64,000 nucleotides of DNA from Brevibacterium paucivorans (GTDB lineage: Bacteria; Actinomycetota; Actinomycetes; Actinomycetales; Brevibacteriaceae). How positions within the stretch are numbered: the first letter of the stretch is position 1; each line of letters starts with the position of its first letter. The DNA lies in assembly GCF_016907735.1 (NCBI RefSeq), contig NZ_JAFBCP010000001.1, forward strand, positions 186,001 through 250,000. Reading direction: 5' to 3'. Positions 16,293 through 26,110 of the stretch are shown one piece after another. Made by a program: the position numbers and the translations under genes. Under the pieces are notes generated by a model. It searched no databases and was not told the origin of the DNA. It saw only the letters and a program-made list of their open reading frames with translations.

Positions 16293-17576
16293 CTACGAAC
16301 GAACCTGACCCGACCCACGCATGATCCACTTAGTTGTGGTGAGCTGAGTGAGTCCCATAGGTCCACGCGCGTGAAGCTTCTGTGTTGAGATCCCTACTTC
16401 GGCACCCAATCCGAAAGCGCCCCCGTCTGTAAAACGTGTTGAAACGTTCACACCTACTGACGCAGAGTCGATTGTGGACACAAACAGTTCGGCATTTGAC
16501 AAGTCATTCGTCACAATGACGTCCGTGTGGCCCGACGAGTACTCCCGGATGTGTTCGATCGCGGCCTCGATATCCTCGACAACCTTGATGGCAATCTCAA
16601 GGTCAAGGTACTCCGTGTTCCAGTCTTTGCGGGTGGCACGTTGAACCTTCACGCCCTCTGGCGCGTATTCTGCAACCGTTGGGTCACCGTGGATGACCAC
16701 GTTGGCATCGCTGAGCCCTTCAAGGATGCGTGGAAGAACTCGACGTGCGGCCTTCTCGTGAACCAGCAGAGTCTCAAGCGCGTTGCACACACTGGGCCGT
16801 TGCGTCTTTGAGTTAACCACGAGCTTCGTAGCTGAGCGCACCGTAGCCGACGAGTCAATGAACATGTGAACGTTACCCACGCCAGTCTCAATGACTGGCA
16901 CAGTCGAGTTCATGACAACAGTTTGAATGAGTTCAGCTCCACCACGTGGAATCAACAGGTCTACGTGTTCGCGTGCGTTCATGAGAACTCGCGCACCTTC
17001 GCGGCCCCATTGGTCGATTCCATTGATCGAGTTTTCCGGCAACCCTGCAGTCACCAGAGCCTCTCGAAGAAGACTGATGAGCACCGTGTTTGACGACTGC
17101 GCGAGCGACCCGCCACGCAAGACACTCGCGTTTCCCGATTTGAGGGCAAGCACGGCAATATCGACAGTCACATTCGGGCGTGCTTCATAAATAGCGCCAA
17201 TCACGCCCATGGGCACGCGCACCTGTGCGAGGTGAATGCCGTTGGGGAGCCTACGCCCTTCAACGATTTCACCCACTGGGTCGGGAAGTGAAACAACGTC
17301 ACGCACAGCCTGAGCGATCGAATGCACCCGCTCTTCTGTCAAGCGCAAACGGTCGATCAGCCCTTCCGCTGTTCCTTTTTCGCGTGCTTTTTCAATGTCC
17401 TCGTTGTTCGCTTCGAGAATCTGTTCCACATTGTTTTCGAGCGTAAGCGCAATCTGTTCAAGCGCCGCGTGCCGTTCCGCGGTAGAAGAAACGCTGAGAA
17501 CAGCTGATGCGTCCTTTGCGCCCGCTACAACTTTCGTAACTGCGCGAGAGATCTTGGGGTTAACATCCTCGGTCAT
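16293..17576 (-). CDS. proA: gamma-glutamyl phosphate reductase
   Basis: The 427-aa enzyme reduces gamma-glutamyl phosphate with NADPH, the second step of proline synthesis. The aldehyde-dehydrogenase fold is evident from MGVIGAIYEARPNVTVD, LRGGSLAQSSN and the active-site segment KTQRPSVCNALETLL with catalytic Cys. Length matches the family. Its ATG overlaps the proB stop as ATGA, giving a proB-proA operon. Confidence 0.96.
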   Translation of the reverse strand: MTEDVNPKISRAVTKVVAGAKDASAVLSVSSTAERHAALEQIALTLENNVEQILEANNEDIEKAREKGTAEGLIDRLRLTEERVHSIAQAVRDVVSLPDPVGEIVEGRRLPNGIHLAQVRVPMGVIGAIYEARPNVTVDIAVLALKSGNASVLRGGSLAQSSNTVLISLLREALVTAGLPENSINGIDQWGREGARVLMNAREHVDLLIPRGGAELIQTVVMNSTVPVIETGVGNVHMFIDSSATVRSATKLVVNSKTQRPSVCNALETLLVHEKAARRVLPRILEGLSDANVVIHGDPTVAEYAPEGVKVQRATRKDWNTEYLDLEIAIKVVEDIEAAIEHIREYSSGHTDVIVTNDLSNAELFVSTIDSASVGVNVSTRFTDGGAFGLGAEVGISTQKLHARGPMGLTQLTTTKWIMRGSGQVRS

Positions 17577-18718
17577 AGACGTCCTTCATAAGCACTTTCG
17601 GTGAGCACCAAGTCGTTCCGGTGCACTACTTCCTTACGATAGTCACTACCATAGCGCTCTCCCAAGGCATCAGTCGTTAAACCGTACATACGTGGAAGCT
17701 CTTCTGAGGAAAAGTTCGTCATGCCTCGCGCGATGACTTTCCCCTGTGGGTCCACAATGTCGATCGGGTCGCCTGACTCGAATTCTCCAGTCACCTGCGT
17801 TACCCCGGCGGCAAGGAGGCTAGTCCCTCGTTTGAGAACTGCCTTAGCGGCTCCCGCGTCAATCCGGATAGTTCCGTTGGTTGACGCCAAGTGCGCCAAC
17901 CACAGCATTCGTGTTTGGCGGCGTTTGTGGGTGACAGCGAAGTAGGTTCCTATGTCCTCGCCCCTGAGTGCGGCTGCGCAGTTGTCCGCCGAGGTGACAA
18001 GAGTTGGGATGCCCGAGTCAGTCACCATAGTGGCGGCTTGGACCTTGGTACGCATTCCGCCAGTACCCACACTCGATCCTGCTCCCCCAATGTTCAGCTC
18101 CTCGATTTCACTGGGGTGAGATACGAATTCGACTCGCTTGGAGTCCGGGTCAGCGGGGTGCGCAGTGTAAAGTGCGTCAACATCGGTGAGGAGGACCAGC
18201 GCATCGGCGTGGGAGAGCTGAGCGACAAGCGCGGACAGTCGGTCGTTGTCCCCCAGACGAATCTCCGAGGTGGCAACGGCGTCATTCTCGTTCACAATGG
18301 GCATGAACCCCAGCGCCAACATGCGGTCGATTGCACGTTGAGCATTGCGATACTGCGTCCTACGGATAAGTTCATCTGCTGTGAGAAGAACCTGCGCCGG
18401 CACGAGCCCGTATTCGGCAAGCACAGTGAAGTACGCAGACATGAGAATTCCTTGGCCAATACCGGCGGCAGCTTGTTGCGTAGCAAGATCCTTCGGACGA
18501 GTAATGGCCTTCATGGGCCCCATACCAGCTGCCACCGCACCCGATGACACGAGGATGACTTCTTTTCCGTCGAGTCGAAACTTTGCAAGAGTGCGTGCGA
18601 TTTTCTCTAACGCCTCGGTGTTAAGGCCAGTGGGGGTCGTTAAGGAACTGGACCCCACTTTGACGACTACGCGGGAAGCACCCGCAATTGCATTGCGTGT
18701 TTCTTCATATGTGCTCAC
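17573..18718 (-). CDS. proB: glutamate 5-kinase
   Basis: The 381-aa enzyme phosphorylates glutamate for proline synthesis. VVVKVGSSSLT is the N-terminal amino-acid-kinase motif, VNENDAVAT and LVLLTDVDALYTA are active-site segments, and residues from about 285 form the C-terminal PUA domain (IRIDAGAAKAVLKRGTSLLAAGV). GTG 18718 overlaps the obg TAG by one base. Feedback inhibition by proline is usual for the family. Confidence 0.96.
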   Translation of the reverse strand: MSTYEETRNAIAGASRVVVKVGSSSLTTPTGLNTEALEKIARTLAKFRLDGKEVILVSSGAVAAGMGPMKAITRPKDLATQQAAAGIGQGILMSAYFTVLAEYGLVPAQVLLTADELIRRTQYRNAQRAIDRMLALGFMPIVNENDAVATSEIRLGDNDRLSALVAQLSHADALVLLTDVDALYTAHPADPDSKRVEFVSHPSEIEELNIGGAGSSVGTGGMRTKVQAATMVTDSGIPTLVTSADNCAAALRGEDIGTYFAVTHKRRQTRMLWLAHLASTNGTIRIDAGAAKAVLKRGTSLLAAGVTQVTGEFESGDPIDIVDPQGKVIARGMTNFSSEELPRMYGLTTDALGERYGSDYRKEVVHRNDLVLTESAYEGRL

Positions 18719-20247
18719 TACTCACTTCCTTCTTGCCGCGCGCGCTTCTCAGCGATGCGTTCGGCTTCGAGTTCAGCGCGCGCTTCGGCCTTTGCGTCCA
18801 TTCGTTCGTGGAAGGCAGCTTTACGTTCCTTGCGTGTCGCGCGCTGGTCTTCTTCAAGACGCATGTCTGTTCCACGGGCTCCAAGTAGTTCGGCACCACC
18901 GACCATCGTTGGGTCCCAGTCAAAGACAACCGAATTGTCATCTGGGCCGATCACGATCGTGTCGCCAGGGTGAGCGCCCATGGAGAAGAGCTGCTCTTCG
19001 ACGCCCAGTCTTTCAAGTCTGTCAGCCAGATAGCCAACCGCTTCGTCATTTGAGAAGTCTGTTTGCAGGACCCACCGTTGAGGCTTGGAGCCCAGAACGC
19101 GATACATCGGCCCTTCAGCTGTTTCTTCACGCACGATGTCGAACCCAGCATCGTCGACTGCAATTGGCCTGATCACCTGGCGAACCGGAGCCTCTTCTAT
19201 CCGGCTGCGCCGCTCACGCTCCTCTTTCACTAGCTCAGCCATCGCGAACGACAACTCCCGTAGGCCCTTACGGCTGACAGCGGACACTTCAAACGTCCGG
19301 TAACCAGCCGCTTCAAGCTCTGATCGCACCATGTCCGACATGTCTTGCCCATCTGGCAAATCAGTTTTGTTCAACGCAACCAGCACTGGTCGTTTCGTCA
19401 AGGGAAGAAGGTCACCTGACGGCATAACATCGACCTCGTACTCCGCAAGCTCGGACTCAATCGCGTGCAAGTCAGTGACCGGATCCCTGTCCGACTCCCA
19501 CGTAGCCATATCAATCACGTGAACCAAGGCGGCACAGCGTTCGATGTGACGCAAGAACTCCAAACCAAGACCTCGGCCCTGGGCGGCACCTGGAATCAAA
19601 CCGGGGACGTCTGCGACCGTGAAGCGTACGTCACCAGCCTCAACCACACCCAAGTTTGGTTTCAAGGTAGTGAACGGGTAGTCAGCGATTCTAGGGCGCG
19701 CGGCGGAAAGCGCCGCAATGAGCGAAGATTTTCCAGCCGAGGGGAAGCCGACCAGCGCAATGTCAGCTACCGACTTAATCTCAAGGACAAGCTCGCGTTC
19801 TTCACCAGGTTCACCCAGCAGCGCGAAGCCCGGCGCCTTTCGTTTGGTCGAGGCAAGTGCAGCATTACCTAGGCCACCTCGCCCGCCGCGTGCAGCGATA
19901 AACTCCGTGCCGATGCCCATGAGATCGGCGAGCACCTGGCCATCCTTGGTCTTTACTACTGTCCCTTCAGGAACGAGAAGTACCAAGTTCTCACCGTTGA
20001 CACCATGGCGGAGGTCACCCTTGCCTACTCCCCCATTTTCGGCCCTCCGGTGAGGTGAGCGGTGATACGGGAGTAACGTTGTGGTTTGATCGTCGACACG
20101 CAAAACCACGTCGCCGCCGTCGCCGCCGTTAGCGCCGTCCGGTCCGCCAAGTGGCTTGAACTTTTCGCGCCGCACAGACACACAACCGTGCCCACCATTT
20201 CCTGCTGTCACATGAAGTGTTACGCGATCAACAAACTCAATAGCCAC
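18718..20247 (-). CDS. obg: Obg/CgtA GTPase
   Basis: The 509-aa protein has the glycine-rich Obg fold (about 1-158, GGNGGHG-type loops), a central G domain with GFPSAGKSS (G1), DVPGLI (G3) and NKTD (G4), and a C-terminal OCT domain seen in actinobacterial and Gram-positive Obg proteins (about 345-430), then a charged helical tail. Obg acts in late 50S assembly and stress signalling through (p)ppGpp binding. It lies downstream of rplU-rpmA, the classical order. Confidence 0.96.
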   Translation of the reverse strand: MAIEFVDRVTLHVTAGNGGHGCVSVRREKFKPLGGPDGANGGDGGDVVLRVDDQTTTLLPYHRSPHRRAENGGVGKGDLRHGVNGENLVLLVPEGTVVKTKDGQVLADLMGIGTEFIAARGGRGGLGNAALASTKRKAPGFALLGEPGEERELVLEIKSVADIALVGFPSAGKSSLIAALSAARPRIADYPFTTLKPNLGVVEAGDVRFTVADVPGLIPGAAQGRGLGLEFLRHIERCAALVHVIDMATWESDRDPVTDLHAIESELAEYEVDVMPSGDLLPLTKRPVLVALNKTDLPDGQDMSDMVRSELEAAGYRTFEVSAVSRKGLRELSFAMAELVKEERERRSRIEEAPVRQVIRPIAVDDAGFDIVREETAEGPMYRVLGSKPQRWVLQTDFSNDEAVGYLADRLERLGVEEQLFSMGAHPGDTIVIGPDDNSVVFDWDPTMVGGAELLGARGTDMRLEEDQRATRKERKAAFHERMDAKAEARAELEAERIAEKRARQEGSE

Positions 20248-20279
20248 AGTTCTCCCTTAAACTTTCCCAATAAACGCAA

Positions 20280-20308
20280 GTGGGGTGAGCCATAACGACT
20301 CACCCCAC
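20280..20308 (-). terminator. hairpin between rpmA and obg
   Basis: GTGGGGTGAG (20280-20289) and CTCACCCCAC (20299-20308) form a perfect 10-bp stem with a 9-base loop. Only a weak T-rich tail follows leftward, so it probably lowers rather than stops readthrough from the ribosomal-protein genes into obg. Confidence 0.6.
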
Positions 20309-20325
20309 CAGTGTAAATAACTCAG

Positions 20326-20577
20326 TTAGCCTGCAACGATGTTAACGACCTTGCGTCCACCCTTTGCACCGAACTCAACAGTCCCAGCTGCCAGTGCGAA
20401 CAGAGTGTCGTCGCCACCACGGCCTACGTTGACACCAGGGTGGAACTTGGTTCCACGCTGACGAACAAGAATTTCGCCTGCGCCCACAACCTGACCACCG
20501 TAGCGCTTAACGCCCAGTCGCTTAGCGTTTGAGTCGCGACCATTTCGAGTCGAGGAGACTCCCTTTTTACTTGCCAT
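20326..20577 (-). CDS. rpmA: 50S ribosomal protein L27
   Basis: The 83-aa protein starts [22 protein letters not shown] and has [22 protein letters not shown], the standard L27 sequence. The N-terminus has no cleavable Firmicutes-type extension. L27 reaches into the peptidyl-transferase centre. It follows rplU by 18 bases. Confidence 0.98.
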   Translation of the reverse strand: MASKKGVSSTRNGRDSNAKRLGVKRYGGQVVGAGEILVRQRGTKFHPGVNVGRGGDDTLFALAAGTVEFGAKGGRKVVNIVAG

Positions 20578-20595
20578 TGTTAAACTCTCCTAGCG

Positions 20596-20904
20596 CTACT
20601 TAATGCCGGTGATCTTGAGGCGCGTCAGGTCCTGACGGTGACCAATGCGCTTCTTGTACCCAGTCTTGTTCTTGTACTTCTGAATGACGATCTTGGGTCC
20701 GCGGTGCTCGCCCACAACTTCAGCAGTCACTGCCATTTTTGCCAGAGCAGAAGGCTCGTGGGTAACGGTCTCACCGTCTACGTGCAGGACTACGTCAAGA
20801 TCAACGGAGTCACCAATCTCAGCTTTGATCCGATTTACGGTAATAGTGTCGCCAACGCTCACTTTTTCCTGGTGACCGCCGGCACGGACGATGGCATAAA
20901 CCAT
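20596..20904 (-). CDS. rplU: 50S ribosomal protein L21
   Basis: The 102-aa protein begins [19 protein letters not shown] and ends [17 protein letters not shown], matching L21 throughout. It is the first gene of the rplU-rpmA-(obg) unit and has a strong promoter about 115 bases upstream. Confidence 0.98.
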   Translation of the reverse strand: MVYAIVRAGGHQEKVSVGDTITVNRIKAEIGDSVDLDVVLHVDGETVTHEPSALAKMAVTAEVVGEHRGPKIVIQKYKNKTGYKKRIGHRQDLTRLKITGIK

Positions 20905-21053
20905 GTACGATACCTTCCTTCTCGATGCGCTCTGGCGAGCGTTCCTGTATCAGCAGACGTTCCTTGGACCACATGTCCCATTACGAGGAAAATCCAGCCG
21001 AGGCGCTAAATGCACCGACGAATTATTATACTGACAAAGCACTCGCTGAGCAA
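20905..21053 (-). promoter_or_regulatory. rplU promoter and leader
   Basis: Reading leftward, TTGCTC (21053-21048), a 17-base spacer and a perfect TATAAT (21030-21025) give a near-consensus housekeeping promoter. The ~113-base leader between start site and rplU repeats GGAACG twice and could fold, suggesting an L21-type autoregulatory leader, though I cannot assign it to a named family. Confidence 0.7.
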
Positions 21054-21066
21054 GTCAGAAAGCCGG

Positions 21067-21366
21067 TTAACTCTGCGAAGCTTTTTCTCCGGCAATTCTT
21101 TCGTGATGTCTGATCACTTCGGCAACGATGAACGCCAGGAATTTCTCCGCAAACTCTGGGTCGAGCTGAGCATCGGCAGCAAGTGCTCGTAGACGCTTCA
21201 CCTGCCGTTTCTCGCGTTCCGGGTCTGCTGCAGGTAACTGCGTCTGGGCTTTTAACTGCCCTACTTGTTCAGTGAGCTTAAAGCGCTCAGCAAGCACGTG
21301 AATAAGAACCGAGTCCAGATTGTCGATACTTTGTCGCAGGCGTTCGAGTTCAGGGTGAGACGTCAT
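21067..21366 (-). CDS. chorismate mutase (AroQ type)
   Basis: The ~99-aa all-helical protein has the AroQ pattern: ELERLRQSIDNLDSVLIHVLAERFKLTEQVGQLKA with the conserved Arg and Asp of helix 1, and FIVAEVIRHHERIAGE at the end. It converts chorismate to prephenate for Phe and Tyr synthesis. ATG 21366 is chosen; an in-frame GTG at 21384 would add six residues. The enzyme stands alone and is not fused to a DAHP synthase or prephenate dehydratase. Confidence 0.85.
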   Translation of the reverse strand: MTSHPELERLRQSIDNLDSVLIHVLAERFKLTEQVGQLKAQTQLPAADPEREKRQVKRLRALAADAQLDPEFAEKFLAFIVAEVIRHHERIAGEKASQS

Positions 21367-21390
21367 TTCTTTAGTGTAAATCACACGAAA

Positions 21391-21421
21391 GGGCCCGGAG
21401 CATCAAATGTGCTCCGGGCCC
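21391..21421 (-). terminator. terminator after the alanine symporter
   Basis: GGGCCCGGAGCA (21391-21402) pairs perfectly with TGCTCCGGGCCC (21410-21421) across a 7-base loop, and TTTCG follows leftward. It lies just past the symporter stop. Confidence 0.85.
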
Positions 21422-21440
21422 TGAAGGAGAAGGTTGTCGC

Positions 21441-22991
21441 TTACGCGTTACCCTGCTCTTCGCGAATCTCCTGGAGTTCCGTTTCAGACTCAGCACCCAA
21501 TTCGTAGAGGGTGCCAGCCTTGCGGTCAGCCAGGTACTGCTTCATTTCGCGCAACACTTCAGGTACCAGCAGGTACAGACCGAAGATGTTGACGAAGCAA
21601 CAGATGAACAGAACCGCGTCAGCAAACGCCACGATCGATCCGAACGACGCCAAGCAACCAATCAAGATGAACGCCATGAGGATCAGGCGGAAGAGCGTGT
21701 CCGACCAGTTGCGACGGCCGAACAGGTAGTGCCACGCCTTTTCACCATAGTAGGCCCATGTAATCAGGGTCGAGATCGCGAATAGAACGACCGCGATCGC
21801 CAGAAGAATTGGCCACCAACCGGTGATTGTGGAGAACGCACTCGAAACAAGTTCAACACCTGCAACCGATTCACCAGCGGCCGCATCTTCGCGTGCCTTG
21901 GCAAAGGTTTCACCACCGGCAATAATCACGGTCAGCGCGGTCATGAGGCAGACAACCACGGTGTCAATAAAGGGTTCCAGCAGAGCTACGAAACCTTCCG
22001 AAACTGGGCGTCGTGTCTTTACAGCCGAGTGAGCGATTGGCGAAGATCCAATTCCAGCTTCGTTCGAGAATGCCGCACGCTGGAAGCCCACGATCATCAC
22101 ACCGATCATTCCACCCAGACCACCTTCAGGAGTGAAGGCTCCCGCGAAAATCTCTGCGAAAGCGGCTGGAACGTGACCGAAGTTTCCAAAGATCACAATG
22201 AGGCACGAACCGATGTACAGAACTGCCATGGCAGGCACCAACTTGTCGGTCACAGAACCGATGACCTTGATACCTCCGATAACAACCAGACCAACGAGAC
22301 CTGCGAGCAAAATACCAGTGAACAGACCACCAAGAGGTCCACCCAGAGGACCTTCAGCACCACCGGTTGCTTCGCGCATCTGAACGAACGCCTGGTTCGA
22401 CTGGAACATACCTCCACCGACAACACCGAACAGCAGAATCGCGATAGCGAAGATTCCCGTGAGGACCTTGGCGACTGGGCCACCGAAGCGCTTAAACGCA
22501 ATAGGCAAGTACTTGAATGGGCCACCGTGAACCACGCCATTCTCATCGATTTCGCGGTATTTCACACCCAACGTACATTCAACGAACTTAGTGGCCATAC
22601 CCAAGATACCTGCGACCATCATCCAGAAGGCCGCACCTGGACCACCGACAGACATAGCAACACCGACACCGGCGATGTTACCCAGACCCACCGTTCCGGA
22701 AACCGCAGACGCGAGAGCCTGGAAGTGCGTCACTTCACCTGGGTCATCTTTAGACGAGAACTTGCCTCTCACGACTTCAAGTGCGACACCGAATCCGCGG
22801 AACTGGATGAACCCGGTGATGATCGTAAAGATTGTCGCTCCGACAATCAGCCAAACCAACACGAGCGGAAGGCTTCCCCCCGCTACTGGGACCGCAAAGA
22901 AAACGATCTTTTCAAGTCCTGTGGCGATCGGTTCAAAACCAGTGTTAATCGCCTCTTCAATTTGATTCGCATTGCTCAATGCGTCCACCAC
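21441..22991 (-). CDS. alanine/glycine:cation symporter (AGCS family)
   Basis: The 516-aa membrane protein has about 11 hydrophobic segments and AGCS signatures: SAVSGTVGLGNIAGVGVAMSVGGPGAAFWMM near the N-terminus and FQRAAFSNEAGIGSSPIAHSA in the middle. It imports alanine or glycine with Na+ or H+. The N- and C-terminal tails are hydrophilic. Start is GTG 22991 or 22988. A TGTGAG-N6-CTCACA palindrome lies only five bases upstream, so expression is likely controlled by a dimeric regulator. Confidence 0.92.
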   Translation of the reverse strand: MVDALSNANQIEEAINTGFEPIATGLEKIVFFAVPVAGGSLPLVLVWLIVGATIFTIITGFIQFRGFGVALEVVRGKFSSKDDPGEVTHFQALASAVSGTVGLGNIAGVGVAMSVGGPGAAFWMMVAGILGMATKFVECTLGVKYREIDENGVVHGGPFKYLPIAFKRFGGPVAKVLTGIFAIAILLFGVVGGGMFQSNQAFVQMREATGGAEGPLGGPLGGLFTGILLAGLVGLVVIGGIKVIGSVTDKLVPAMAVLYIGSCLIVIFGNFGHVPAAFAEIFAGAFTPEGGLGGMIGVMIVGFQRAAFSNEAGIGSSPIAHSAVKTRRPVSEGFVALLEPFIDTVVVCLMTALTVIIAGGETFAKAREDAAAGESVAGVELVSSAFSTITGWWPILLAIAVVLFAISTLITWAYYGEKAWHYLFGRRNWSDTLFRLILMAFILIGCLASFGSIVAFADAVLFICCFVNIFGLYLLVPEVLREMKQYLADRKAGTLYELGAESETELQEIREEQGNA

Positions 22992-22996
22992 CTTAG

Positions 22997-23014
22997 TGTG
23001 AGTTACATCTCACA
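22997..23014. promoter_or_regulatory. operator-like palindrome before the symporter
   Basis: TGTGAG (22997-23002) and CTCACA (23009-23014) are exact inverse half-sites 6 bases apart. The arms resemble CRP/GlxR half-sites but the spacing is two bases longer than TGTGA-N6-TCACA. Its position across the start region suggests repression. Confidence 0.5.
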
Positions 23015-23121
23015 ATAGACTCACGGGTACCTTCGACTTTCGCAACATGAAATGTGGCGTAGGACACACTGTGTTATCGAACCGTTATCTGGGGTGTAAC
23101 TCTGAACTTGCAAAACAGAAA

Positions 23122-23154
23122 CCCGTCAGCGCGAAATGCCTTCGCACTGACGGG
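23122..23154 (-). terminator. terminator of the RNase E/G gene
   Basis: CCCGTCAG (23122-23129) pairs with CTGACGGG (23147-23154) and GCGAA (23131-23135) with TTCGC (23141-23145), one C-A mismatch between. TTTCTGTTTT follows leftward. Confidence 0.85.
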
Positions 23155-23186
23155 CTGAGCTACAACTTCAAACAGCAAACGTCGAG

Positions 23187-25778
23187 CTACTCGTCATCTC
23201 CGATGATGAGTACTGGAAGAGCCGGGGTCTCGTCCTTTGGCTTGTGCATTTCCCCACCTTGAGTTTTCTCAGGTTTTGGTCTCACAGCAGGACGTTTCTT
23301 GGGTTCGGCTTTCTGAATCTTCGTTTCAGTGTCGTCCCCAATCATCACCGTGCCAGGTGCGTGCACAATCGGCTCGGGTTCACGCACTTCAGGCTCAACC
23401 ACTTTAGGCTCTTCGGCTTCCGGCTTCTGTGGCTTCTGCTCGGTGACCTCTTGCTTTCGTGGCTCCGACTCCTGCGTTTCATCTTGCGAATCCGCAACTT
23501 CATCTTGCCGCGAACGCATTGTGGCAGCGGCGATAGCAGTAAGCTCGTTGCTCGAAGGCTTAGACGACTTCTCGTTTGACCGGGAACGCTTCTTCCGTGA
23601 CTTGTACTGCTTCGAGTTGTCGACTTCGGTTCCCGGCAAGACAAGCCCGCGACCAGACAGGTCTTCGCCAGCGGCAACCAAGCTTTCAGCCAAACCAGTT
23701 CCGATTCGTTTACGCGTCATCTGGACGAGCCCAAGCGACGTCACTTCTGCCACCTGGTGCTTCGTGCGGTCACGCCCCAAGCACTCGACCAAACGTCGTA
23801 CAACAAGGTCGCGGTTGGATTCCAGCACCATGTCGATGAAGTCAACGACGATAATTCCGCCGATGTCACGCAGGCGAAGCTGGCGAATCACTTCCTCGGC
23901 CGCTTCAAGGTTATTCTTGGTCACCGTTTCTTCGAGGTTGCCTCCGGAACCGGTGAACTTACCCGTGTTGACGTCAATAACCGTCATCGCTTCGGTACGG
24001 TCAATGACGAGCGAACCACCAGAAGGAAGATTCACTTTGCGCGACAGCGCCTTCTCAATCTGTTCGGATACGCGGAAGTGATCGAAAACGTCGTCCTCGC
24101 CCGTGTAGCGTTCAACGCGTTCCACCAGATCCGGCGCAACCGACTCCACATACTCATGGATCGTGTCATAGACACCGTCACCATCGATGACCAGCTTGGA
24201 GAAGTCTTCATTGAACACGTCACGAATAATGCGCACGATCATGTCTGGCTCTGAGTACAGAAGTTGCGGAGCCAGCACCTTTGTCGAAGTTGATTTCTTC
24301 TCGATCGTCTGCCAACGCTTGGCCAGACGCTCGATGTCCCGTGTGAGCTCTTCCTCGCTCGCACCTTCAGCGGCCGTGCGAACAATGACACCGTTACCTT
24401 CTGGAACGGCGTCTCCCAGCAACTTACGCAAACGCTGACGTTCCTTGTCGGGCAATTTGCGTGAAATTCCCGTCATGGAATTGTTGGGGACGTACACCAG
24501 GAAGCGACCAGGCAAAGAAATCTGGCTAGTGAGTCGGGCACCCTTGTGTCCGATGGGGTCTTTGGTCACCTGCACCAGAACTGAGTCACCTGGGTTGAGC
24601 GCCACTTCAATACGGTGAGGCTTTCCGTCCATTCCCAGAACGTCCCAGTTCACTTCACCGGCATAGAGGACCGCGTTACGCCCCTTGCCAATGTCAACGA
24701 ACGCCGCTTCCATGCTGGGCAGCACATTCTGCACCTTACCCAAGTACACGTTGCCAATCAGCGACGCCTGCGCTTTGGCTTCCGAGAGGTAGTGTTCTAC
24801 CGCAATTCCATCTTCGGTCACGACCAACTGCGTGCGCCCATCGTGTTCACGCACGATCATGGTGCGTTCGACCGATTCGCGACGCGCAAGGAACTCCGCT
24901 TCCGTGATGAGCGGACGACGTCGACCAGCTTCACGCCCTTCGCGACGGCGCTGACGTTTCGCTTCGAGGCGGGTAGAGCCCTTCACACCGGTAACGGAAT
25001 CTTCCGCGTTGCGGACTCGGCGGCGACGGCGACGGCGTGACGATTCGTGGTTGTCGTCATCATCGGACTCCTTTGAGTCAGCCTGCTTGCCACTGTCGGA
25101 GTCCCTGTCGCCTTTAGCCGAGGAGTCTTTACCTTCCGAGTTCCCGGAGTCATCACGCGACCGGGAGCGACGACCTCGGCCACCACGGCGACGACGTCGC
25201 CGATCATTGTCGCCGGACTCTTCTGTGTTGTCAGAGTCGTCCGAGCTGTCGTTGTCCTCGTCCTCGTCATCGCTGTCGTTGTCATCGTCGTCATCGCCGG
25301 TCCACGTGGGGTCAACGACTTCGCCGAGTTCCGCCTGGGGCTGTTGGAACGTCAGGAAATTTGAGCTAGGCGCCTTGATGGGCTCCACCTGTTCGTCTTC
25401 GTCCTGTTGGGCAGCAGAAAATACCGCTTTGGGGTCATAAGGATCCCCCGCCGAGGTGGTTACCAGGTTTTCGGGTTGCGCTACCTGTCCGGGCAGGTTG
25501 GAGAAAATCGCCGAAAGCGGGTCGAGCGGACGGCGATCTTGCTGAGGTTCGGGTTTCTGATCGTCCTCAGTGGTCGTTACCGGCTCCGTTGACGACGTCG
25601 CTTCTTTACGTTTGTCTTCAGCTACTCGAGCGATGTCCTCCAGGGCATCGCGGTTCTCTTGATTGACTTCAGTAGCTTCCTGGTGGTCATCTTCGACACC
25701 AGTTTTACCGCGGGATTTCCGTAAATTTTCGAGGTCGGCAAGAATGCCGGCCTTAGGATCGAGGTCCTGTGTATTCAT
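23187..25778 (-). CDS. rne: ribonuclease E/G family endoribonuclease
   Basis: ATG 25778, nine bases after AGGAG, gives 863 aa; the longer open frame upstream is noncoding. An acidic and Arg-rich disordered N-terminal half (~1-290) precedes the S1 domain (LIGNVYLGKVQNVLPSMEAAFVDIG) and the DNase-I-like catalytic core with the Mg-binding motifs VIDVNTGKFTG and GIIVVDFIDM. The C-terminus is Pro/Glu/Lys rich and probably scaffolds partners. The Zn-link cysteines usual after TRKRxGTGL are absent: the segment reads LVAAGEDLSGRG. The enzyme processes rRNA and mRNA. Confidence 0.93.
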   Translation of the reverse strand: MNTQDLDPKAGILADLENLRKSRGKTGVEDDHQEATEVNQENRDALEDIARVAEDKRKEATSSTEPVTTTEDDQKPEPQQDRRPLDPLSAIFSNLPGQVAQPENLVTTSAGDPYDPKAVFSAAQQDEDEQVEPIKAPSSNFLTFQQPQAELGEVVDPTWTGDDDDDNDSDDEDEDNDSSDDSDNTEESGDNDRRRRRRGGRGRRSRSRDDSGNSEGKDSSAKGDRDSDSGKQADSKESDDDDNHESSRRRRRRRVRNAEDSVTGVKGSTRLEAKRQRRREGREAGRRRPLITEAEFLARRESVERTMIVREHDGRTQLVVTEDGIAVEHYLSEAKAQASLIGNVYLGKVQNVLPSMEAAFVDIGKGRNAVLYAGEVNWDVLGMDGKPHRIEVALNPGDSVLVQVTKDPIGHKGARLTSQISLPGRFLVYVPNNSMTGISRKLPDKERQRLRKLLGDAVPEGNGVIVRTAAEGASEEELTRDIERLAKRWQTIEKKSTSTKVLAPQLLYSEPDMIVRIIRDVFNEDFSKLVIDGDGVYDTIHEYVESVAPDLVERVERYTGEDDVFDHFRVSEQIEKALSRKVNLPSGGSLVIDRTEAMTVIDVNTGKFTGSGGNLEETVTKNNLEAAEEVIRQLRLRDIGGIIVVDFIDMVLESNRDLVVRRLVECLGRDRTKHQVAEVTSLGLVQMTRKRIGTGLAESLVAAGEDLSGRGLVLPGTEVDNSKQYKSRKKRSRSNEKSSKPSSNELTAIAAATMRSRQDEVADSQDETQESEPRKQEVTEQKPQKPEAEEPKVVEPEVREPEPIVHAPGTVMIGDDTETKIQKAEPKKRPAVRPKPEKTQGGEMHKPKDETPALPVLIIGDDE

Positions 25779-26110
25779 TTTGTTAAACTCCTGACCCTTC
25801 CAGAACGCGATGCACCTTTCGCACACTGTCCGGGAACTGACACTGTCTACGCGTTTGTACGCAAAAACTCTTGAGCAGTGAGGCTCGCGCAATGGCGCGG
25901 TGGCCTGCTTCTCTTTAACCACGCGGATCAAGACCCACAAGGTGGAAGCTCGAGGTCTGGTGCTCAACCTCGCTCGTCCATCATTATGTCACACGGTTCA
26001 TGTACAAACCCTGGATACGCGCCGTCACTGCTGTCCATTCAGTGAACGGTACAGTGCCACACGTTGCGATCGCGTGCATGGTGGCGCCTCCCCGTGGCAT
26101 GCTTAACTGC
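25779..26110. promoter_or_regulatory. divergent rne / VKOR intergenic region
   Basis: About 330 bases without a supported gene. It must hold the long rne leader, as expected for an autoregulated RNase E message, and the VKOR promoter. Leftward, CATAAT (25988-25983) is the best -10 for rne, giving a leader of about 200 bases; I see no good -35. The in-frame extension of rne through this region has no family similarity. Confidence 0.4.

Noticed and set aside
23187..25967. 926-aa RNase E starting upstream
   Set aside because: The extra 63 residues have no family similarity and ATG 25778 has a clear AGGAG; the extension is leader sequence.
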